Shown here piece after piece: positions 6,487 through 11,282 of a stretch of 11,282 nt of DNA. Origin of the DNA: Ignavibacteriales bacterium CG12_big_fil_rev_8_21_14_0_65_30_8 (GTDB lineage: Bacteria > Bacteroidota > Ignavibacteria > Ignavibacteriales > Ignavibacteriaceae); assembly GCA_002783525.1 (NCBI GenBank), contig PFGS01000245.1, positions 1-11,282 of the forward strand, given 5' to 3'. Numbering within the stretch: the stretch's first letter is position 1; each line of letters begins with the position of its first letter. The translations under genes were made by a program, and so were the position numbers. The notes under the pieces were generated by a model that did no database searches, was not told the origin of the DNA, and saw only the letters and a list, made by a program, of their open reading frames with translations.

Positions 6487-7981
6487 CGTATAATTGCTTG
6501 TTCCACATATTTAAATTATTTTTCTTTTCTTTATCTATTTGTAATAAATTAATCTTCTTGTTGTACATTAATGCTGAAAATATATAAGCTACTGTTTCTT
6601 CTTGAATATCATCTTTTGATTCAGGAGAAGGAAGTTGGTTATGTAATTTTTCTTTCTCAATAAAATTGATGTCAAAATTTCCTTTAATAAATTTTTTATT
6701 ATTCATCACAGTTTTTAAGAATTTTATATTATGAGTAATTCCGGTAATTTCAAATTCAGTTAATGCTCTTATCATTCTTTTAATCACTGAAGTTCTGTCT
6801 TTATCCCAACAAACCAGTTTTGCAATCATTGGATCATAATACATTGATATAGATGAACCAACTTCGAATCCGGTGTCTACTCTAACTCCCGGTCCGGATG
6901 GAATATCAAAATTTTCCAGCTTTCCTGTAGATGGTAAAAAATTATTATTTGAATCTTCTGCATATATTCTGCACTCAAGTGAATGTCCATTTCTAATAAT
7001 ATCATTTTGTTTAATATCTAATGTTTCACCATAAGCAATTTTGATTTGCTGTCTTACCAAATCTACACCGGTTATATACTCAGTTACAGGATGTTCAACT
7101 TGAATTCTTGTATTCATTTCAAGGAAATAAAAATTCTTGTTTTTATCCATTAAAAATTCCACCGTACCGGCATTATAATACTTGCTTGCTTTTGCAGCAT
7201 TCAATGCTGCAGTAGTTATTTTACTTCTAGTAATTTCATCAACAAAAGAAGATGGGGATTCTTCTATAATTTTTTGATGTCGTCTTTGTATAGAACATTC
7301 TCTTTCAAATAGATGAATATAATCACCATATTTATCACCTAAAATTTGGACTTCAATATGGCGGGGATTTTCAATGAATTTTTCTAAATAAACTTTATCA
7401 GAACCAAAAGAATTTTTTGCTTCTCTTTTTGTTGAAGTCAATAAATCTTCAAATTCTTTTTCACTATAAACAATACGCATTCCCTTTCCCCCACCACCTG
7501 AAACAGCTTTTAATAATATGGGGAAACCAATATCTTTTGCTTTAGATATTCCCTCTTTCAAAGTTTTAATAGGGGTAATAGTACCGGGAACAATTGGGAT
7601 ATTATTTTTTTGCATCAATTCTCTGGCTGCAGTTTTATTGCCCATTAGTCTAACAGATTTCGATGATGGTCCGATGAATGCTATTCCACTTTCTTCAACA
7701 TTTTTTATAAATGAATAATTTTCAGAAAAATATCCGTAACCCGGATGAATTGCATCAGCTCCTATTTTTTTTGCAAGGTTTATTATTTTATCAGCATTCA
7801 GATATGATTCAGATGATTTTGCTCCGCCAATTAAATAAGATTCATCTGCTAATCTGGTGTGAAGAGAAGTTTTATCTGCTTCCGAATAAATTGAGACAGA
7901 CCTTATGTTTAGTTCTTTGCAAGCTCTAATTATTCTAGCTGCAATTTCTCCCCTATTAGCAATTAATATTTTCTTGAACAA
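6479..7981 (-). CDS. Biotin carboxylase subunit (AccC/PccA-type, ATP-grasp)
   Basis: It carboxylates the biotin on its carrier protein using ATP and bicarbonate. Seen: 500 residues opening MFKKILIANRGEIAARI. There is HPGYGYFSEN (79-88) and the ATP-grasp glycine loop SGGGGKGMR (161-169). YLEKFIENPRHIEVQ (198-212) and ECSIQRRHQKIIEE (228-241) follow. EMNTRIQVEHPVTE (288-301) supplies metal ligand Glu288 plus Arg292 and Glu296, and the catalytic Arg338 lies in ECRIYAED. The numbering matches E. coli AccC almost exactly, so the active site is complete. Unlike AccC (about 450 residues) it has a tail of some 50 residues (451-500). This tail contains a helix-like stretch (EETVAYIFSALMYNK) and Trp493, resembling the start of the BT domain of fused alpha chains. 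The start is TTG at 7981, chosen for alignment to the family N-terminus and an AGGGA at 7987-7991. It lies 8 nt after mutS2. Confidence 0.94.
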   Translation of the reverse strand: MFKKILIANRGEIAARIIRACKELNIRSVSIYSEADKTSLHTRLADESYLIGGAKSSESYLNADKIINLAKKIGADAIHPGYGYFSENYSFIKNVEESGIAFIGPSSKSVRLMGNKTAARELMQKNNIPIVPGTITPIKTLKEGISKAKDIGFPILLKAVSGGGGKGMRIVYSEKEFEDLLTSTKREAKNSFGSDKVYLEKFIENPRHIEVQILGDKYGDYIHLFERECSIQRRHQKIIEESPSSFVDEITRSKITTAALNAAKASKYYNAGTVEFLMDKNKNFYFLEMNTRIQVEHPVTEYITGVDLVRQQIKIAYGETLDIKQNDIIRNGHSLECRIYAEDSNNNFLPSTGKLENFDIPSGPGVRVDTGFEVGSSISMYYDPMIAKLVCWDKDRTSVIKRMIRALTEFEITGITHNIKFLKTVMNNKKFIKGNFDINFIEKEKLHNQLPSPESKDDIQEETVAYIFSALMYNKKINLLQIDKEKKNNLNMWNKQLYDE

Positions 7982-7986
7982 TTTAA

Positions 7987-7991
7987 TCCCT
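7987..7991 (-). promoter_or_regulatory. Ribosome binding site of the biotin carboxylase gene, overlapping the mutS2 stop
   Basis: AGGGA on the minus strand lies 5 nt before the TTG start and shares bases with the mutS2 TAG (7990-7992). It supports the unusual TTG start and suggests translational coupling to mutS2. Confidence 0.6.
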
Positions 7992-10329
7992 AATTTAATT
8001 CTGCAATTGTTATACCATCACCGCCAATCTCAATTGGAGCAGAATAAAATGTTTTTACATTTTCTGATTTACTTAATATTTCTCCAACTAATTTTCTTAA
8101 TACACCTGTACCTTTACCGTGTAATATCTCTACTTTTTGCTGACCAGAAAAATACGCTTCGTCCATAAATTTTACAACATTGTATTCAGCTTCATCCGGT
8201 CTTTTTCCTCTTATATCTAATCTTACTTTTATTTCAGAAACATCAAAATGATATTTATAAGCTATTGTTTTGTCTTTAACTTTTTGTGTTTTTACTATTG
8301 ATTCTAAAGATGTATTGATCTTTAAGCCGCCTGTTAGTATTGTAGCATGTTTTTTAGAACTATTTATTTCAATAATTTCACCGATAGTATTTGAATCTTT
8401 TATCTTCACCCAATCACCAAGCTCCAAAATAGTATTATCAATTACCTCCTCTTCTATCTGCTTTTCTATTTTTGTAGTTTCTTTTAATTTGTTAATAGTA
8501 GTTTTTGATTCTTTAATCGCACTTTTTTCAGCTTTTGTTTCCTTTATTTTTTTAACTACACTTTCAATTTCTTTATTCATCTCTTTTAGATAAACATCAG
8601 CATCTTTTTTAGCTTTATTTATAATTTCATTTTTTTCATTTTTTAACTTATTGATATTAGTTTCATATAAATTAGATAATCCTTTTAATCTTGCATTTTC
8701 AATTTCCATGTATTTTAATTTCTGACTTAACATTAAGTTTTTCTTCTCTATTTCTGTAAGAAACTTTTCAACTTTGTGTTTATCTGGGTCTAAATTTTGT
8801 TTTGCTATCTTAAAAAATTTTTCATCGAAACCAAGTCTTTTTGCAATTTCGAATGCATAACTAGAACCCGGTAAGCCTTGTTTTAAAATATAAGTTGGTT
8901 TTAGATTCTTCTGATCAAATTGCATTGATGCATTTTGAATAGCATTAATTGAATCAGCCAATAATTTTAAGTTACCATGATGCGTAGTTGCTAAAACTAC
9001 TGAATTTATTTTTTCTAATGTTAACAAAATAGCTGATGCAAGCGCTGAACCTTCAATTGGATCAGTACCAGTACCAATTTCATCCAGTAGTATTAATGAA
9101 TCTTTACCTGCTTGACTAATTATATTGTTAATATTTTTTAGATGCGAACTAAATGTTGAAAGATCATCTTCCAGTGATTGCTCATCTCCTATATCAACAT
9201 AAATATTTTTGAATATCCAGAAGTTTGAATCCGGACCAGCCGGAATATGTATCCCGGATTGCACCATTAATGATAGTAGTCCCAATGTTTTTAGTACTAC
9301 TGTTTTTCCACCTGCATTTGGACCGGTTATAATTATTATTTTATCATTTTGAATTTTAAGATCTAACGGTACCGCTTTTGTAAAACCTAATCTTTGTAAA
9401 AGTAAAGGATGCTGTCCATTAATAACTAAAAATTCTTTATCAATATTTATTGAAGGGAAACTCCCTTTAATTTCAAATGAATATTTTGCCCTTGCAAAAA
9501 TAGAATCAAGATAGGTGATGATATCTAAATTCTGTTTGAGTTCATTTTTTACTTCACCTATTTTTTTTGTAAGCGATTTTAAAATTCTTTCAATTTCTCT
9601 TCTTTCAGAGAACTTAAGAGTTATTATATCATTGTTTAATTCTAATGTCTGGCTTGGTTCAATATAAACTGTTTGACCCGTTGCTGATTCAGAATGGATA
9701 AAACCTTTTATATGTCTTTTATGTTCTGCTTTAACTGGTAATACAATTCTTCCATCTCTTAGTGTAACATAATCTTCCTGAACAATATCATTCTTTTCTA
9801 AACTCTTTATAATTCTCTGTACAGATTTTCTTAGTTCATCTTCTTTTTCTTTTATCAGTGATCTTATCTTATTTAATTCTGTACTGGCCGAATCTTTAAC
9901 CTCTCCATTAGGTTTTAATATTTTCGTAATATGTGATTCAAAAAGTTTATCAATAAATAATAATTTACTTTGCTCATATAATCCTTTAGCAATTTCCAAA
10001 TGATTTTTTATATAATTAAAAACAGCTCTGGATATTTCCATTAGTTTAAGGATCTGTAATATTTTTTTCTCCACTAATATTGATCCTTCAATAGCACTTC
10101 TGGAAATACTTTCATTTAGATCAACTAAATATTCAATAGGAATATTATTATCCTCTATTAAAATTCTTTTAGCTTCTATAACTAGATTACCCTCACATAG
10201 GATTTTCTCTTTTGATGTAAGTGGTTTTAACTTCAGTATATGATCTTTACCATTTTCCGTAGAGCAGTATTTTTCAATAAGCTTTAGTACTTTGTCAAAT
10301 TCTAATTTTCTTAAAAGTGAACTCTCCAT
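7990..10329 (-). CDS. mutS2: MutS2-family ATPase/endonuclease with Smr domain
   Basis: MutS2 is a cytoplasmic MutS homologue that lacks the mismatch-recognition domain. Family members suppress homologous recombination, and in Bacillus MutS2 rescues collided ribosomes. Seen: 779 residues, the normal length. An N-terminal core/lever region (about 1-300) contains LRDGRIVLPVK and a long helical clamp. The ATPase has Walker A GPNAGGKT (336-343), the signature region IGDEQSLEDDLSTFSSH (380-396), Walker B LILLDEIGTGTDP (412-424) and switch ATTHH (447-451). A Lys/Glu-rich coiled coil spans about 515-630, followed by a small KOW-like beta segment (LELGDWVKIKDSNTIGEI, 635-652). The C-terminal Smr domain (about 700-779) has LDIRGKRPDEA and HGKGTGVLR. 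The first Smr motif reads LDIRG, lacking the His of the common LDLHG form; MutS2 proteins often show this. The ATG is 3 nt after the cvpA stop. A cvpA-mutS2 linkage is widespread in bacteria. Confidence 0.97.
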   Translation of the reverse strand: MESSLLRKLEFDKVLKLIEKYCSTENGKDHILKLKPLTSKEKILCEGNLVIEAKRILIEDNNIPIEYLVDLNESISRSAIEGSILVEKKILQILKLMEISRAVFNYIKNHLEIAKGLYEQSKLLFIDKLFESHITKILKPNGEVKDSASTELNKIRSLIKEKEDELRKSVQRIIKSLEKNDIVQEDYVTLRDGRIVLPVKAEHKRHIKGFIHSESATGQTVYIEPSQTLELNNDIITLKFSERREIERILKSLTKKIGEVKNELKQNLDIITYLDSIFARAKYSFEIKGSFPSINIDKEFLVINGQHPLLLQRLGFTKAVPLDLKIQNDKIIIITGPNAGGKTVVLKTLGLLSLMVQSGIHIPAGPDSNFWIFKNIYVDIGDEQSLEDDLSTFSSHLKNINNIISQAGKDSLILLDEIGTGTDPIEGSALASAILLTLEKINSVVLATTHHGNLKLLADSINAIQNASMQFDQKNLKPTYILKQGLPGSSYAFEIAKRLGFDEKFFKIAKQNLDPDKHKVEKFLTEIEKKNLMLSQKLKYMEIENARLKGLSNLYETNINKLKNEKNEIINKAKKDADVYLKEMNKEIESVVKKIKETKAEKSAIKESKTTINKLKETTKIEKQIEEEVIDNTILELGDWVKIKDSNTIGEIIEINSSKKHATILTGGLKINTSLESIVKTQKVKDKTIAYKYHFDVSEIKVRLDIRGKRPDEAEYNVVKFMDEAYFSGQQKVEILHGKGTGVLRKLVGEILSKSENVKTFYSAPIEIGGDGITIAELN

Positions 10330-10332
10330 TTG

Positions 10333-10851
10333 TTAAAGTGGGTTATTCCCCTTTGAATAGTTATCAAAAAATTTTTTTGGTGCTGGTGTGTAATCATTAA
10401 GCAAGTTTACTGTCTCTGGCAATATATTATAAATTGTTTTATAAAAAGCAGAGCCTTTTGTTGTAGATTCTTGTGGTAATCCAAACATGCTTAGAATAAA
10501 AAATATTGCACTTAAAAAAAATAATAATTGAGCAGAACCTACTACTGCCCCTAATAATTGGTTAATAAGATTGTTTACTTTGTCAAAAGGTTGTACTAAT
10601 CTTTTTATTAGGGCAAAGACCCCAATTATAAAAAAGAAAATAAGCAAAGCGCAAAGAATTTTAGAAAAATAACTTTCCAGATTAGTAGAACTTGATAATA
10701 AATTTCCAATATACTCAGCATATTTTGCTGATAAATAAATTGCTAATGTTAAACCAATTAGTCCAATAATTTTTCTTATAATACCGTCTTTATAACCAAG
10801 TGCAAAACCGATTAAAAATACAGCAAATATAATAATATCTAAAATATTCAC
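10333..10851 (-). CDS. CvpA-family inner-membrane protein
   Basis: A 172-residue membrane protein of the CvpA (colicin V production) family. Seen: four hydrophobic segments at about 3-19, 27-46, 64-84 and 99-123. The family signature GYKDGIIRKIIGLIGL (19-34) lies between the first two. A soluble C-terminal tail carries NYTP-like and Lys/Asn-rich sequence. Known: CvpA is needed for colicin V export and purF-linked growth in E. coli and for envelope stress tolerance elsewhere; its biochemical activity is unsettled. The start is GTG at 10851, whose G is also the last base of the yqeY TAG (TAGTG), with AGGA at 10857-10860. This makes coupled translation likely. In Firmicutes cvpA also precedes mutS2, which supports the assignment. 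Confidence 0.88.
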   Translation of the reverse strand: MNILDIIIFAVFLIGFALGYKDGIIRKIIGLIGLTLAIYLSAKYAEYIGNLLSSSTNLESYFSKILCALLIFFFIIGVFALIKRLVQPFDKVNNLINQLLGAVVGSAQLLFFLSAIFFILSMFGLPQESTTKGSAFYKTIYNILPETVNLLNDYTPAPKKFFDNYSKGNNPL

Positions 10852-11282
10852 TAATTTCCTAAATAATTAGTGACAATTTCTTTTACTTGCTTACCATCAG
10901 CTTTCCCTTTTAACTCTTTCATTACCGCCGGCATTAATTTTGGGAAATCTTCTTTATTTTTAGCATCAAGTTGAGCAGCTAAGTTTTTAACAACTTCTTT
11001 AATTTCATCAATTGAGAGTTGCTTTGGCAGATATGATTGAAGTATTTGTAATTCTAATTCTTCTTTTTGTGCTAGTTCTTCTCTCCCGGCATTTCTAAAT
11101 TGTTCTATAGAATCTTTTCTCTTTTTTGCAGCAGTTGACAACAACTTAATCTCTTCTTCTTCGTTAAATTCTTTTCCTGATCCATTTTTTTCAAATTCAA
11201 TTATTAAAGCTCTAATTGAACGGATTGTCTGGAGTTTTAATTTATCTCCATCCTTAATGGCAAGTTTTAGGTCTTCATTTAT
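10851..11282 (-). CDS. yqeY: GatB/YqeY-domain protein (5' end cut by window edge)
   Basis: A small cytoplasmic protein of the YqeY family, related to the tRNA-binding tail domain of GatB; its role is not well defined. Seen: 143 codons in frame from the window edge to TAG at 10851. It starts INEDLKLAIKDGDKLKLQTIRSI, which is the family N-terminus. AAKKRKDSIEQFRNAGRE, LQILQSYLPKQLS and MKELKGKADGKQVKEIV follow, the typical conserved blocks. YqeY proteins are about 147-150 residues, so only a few N-terminal residues including the start are missing. A TTG at 11144 that could be taken as a start would cut off a third of the domain and is not the true start. It overlaps cvpA by 1 nt and begins the visible operon; the promoter lies outside the window. 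Confidence 0.93.
   Translation of the reverse strand: MNEDLKLAIKDGDKLKLQTIRSIRALIIEFEKNGSGKEFNEEEEIKLLSTAAKKRKDSIEQFRNAGREELAQKEELELQILQSYLPKQLSIDEIKEVVKNLAAQLDAKNKEDFPKLMPAVMKELKGKADGKQVKEIVTNYLGN
10857..10860 (-). promoter_or_regulatory. Ribosome binding site of cvpA, inside yqeY
   Basis: AGGA lies 5 nt before the GTG start of cvpA, inside the last codons of yqeY. It supports the GTG start and coupling across the TAGTG junction. Confidence 0.5.

Noticed and set aside
7905..8168. Plus-strand 87-codon frame across the BC/mutS2 junction
   Set aside because: It is antisense to the conserved BC N-terminus and the mutS2 Smr domain; Leu/Ile-rich shadow translation.
8270..8593. A 107-codon plus-strand open frame within mutS2
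   Set aside because: It is antisense to the Lys/Glu-rich coiled coil of mutS2; its Ser/Phe/Ile-rich translation is the mirror of Lys/Glu codons, and it shows no family similarity.
10851..11144. YqeY as a complete 97-residue protein starting at an internal TTG
   Set aside because: The frame stays open to the window edge and the extra upstream residues match the YqeY N-terminus, so this is a truncated view of a longer gene.
1..11282. CRISPR array, insertion sequence, phage or defence island, tRNA or rRNA
   Set aside because: No regularly spaced repeats, transposase, integrase or phage-like reading frame, or structural RNA signature was seen; nearly all the DNA is accounted for by recognised chromosomal genes.

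Overview
The window is AT-rich DNA in which every supported gene lies on the minus strand. The gene set points to the FCB group (Bacteroidota/Ignavibacteriota/Chlorobiota). The signs are a TonB-dependent receptor with an N-terminal carboxypeptidase-regulatory-like domain, a downstream lipoprotein SGNH hydrolase, a SPOR-domain lipoprotein, and an ssb gene followed directly by a CNNM/CBS (CorC/GldE-like) membrane protein. Several genes have clear Shine-Dalgarno sequences (GGGAGG before ssb, AGGAGG before the receptor). Many Bacteroidia lack these, so an Ignavibacteria-like lineage is my guess; I cannot prove the taxon from this window.

In transcription order (high to low coordinates) there are three blocks. 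Block 1 (11282 to 5986) is a tightly packed run: yqeY (5' end cut by the window edge), cvpA, mutS2, a biotin carboxylase gene and a biotinyl carrier gene. Its junctions are a 1-nt overlap, a 3-nt gap, an 8-nt gap and an 8-nt overlap, so it reads as one operon with translational coupling. Block 2 (5908 to 1824) starts in a 150-bp gap with a sigma70-like promoter candidate. It holds a TonB-dependent receptor and an SGNH-hydrolase lipoprotein 22 nt apart, and ends in a strong hairpin terminator. Block 3 (1794 to 1) is a SPOR-domain lipoprotein, ssb and a CorC/GldE-like protein that runs off the left edge.

Functionally, block 1 joins housekeeping genes (YqeY, CvpA, MutS2) to a split acyl-CoA carboxylase alpha chain. 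The biotin carboxylase and biotin carrier are separate overlapping genes, and the break appears to fall inside the bridging (BT) domain of the fused enzymes. No carboxyltransferase gene is present. Block 2 looks like an outer-membrane uptake unit that pairs a receptor with a lipid-anchored esterase. Block 3 groups a peptidoglycan-binding lipoprotein with replication/repair and a membrane CBS protein.

I found no CRISPR array, insertion sequence, phage gene, tRNA, rRNA or defence system. Most of the window is ordinary chromosome. The observations most worth a second look are the BC/BCCP split, the receptor-esterase pair, an A10 tract in the SPOR gene, the terminator with two mutually exclusive folds, and a perfect 20-bp palindrome upstream of ssb.
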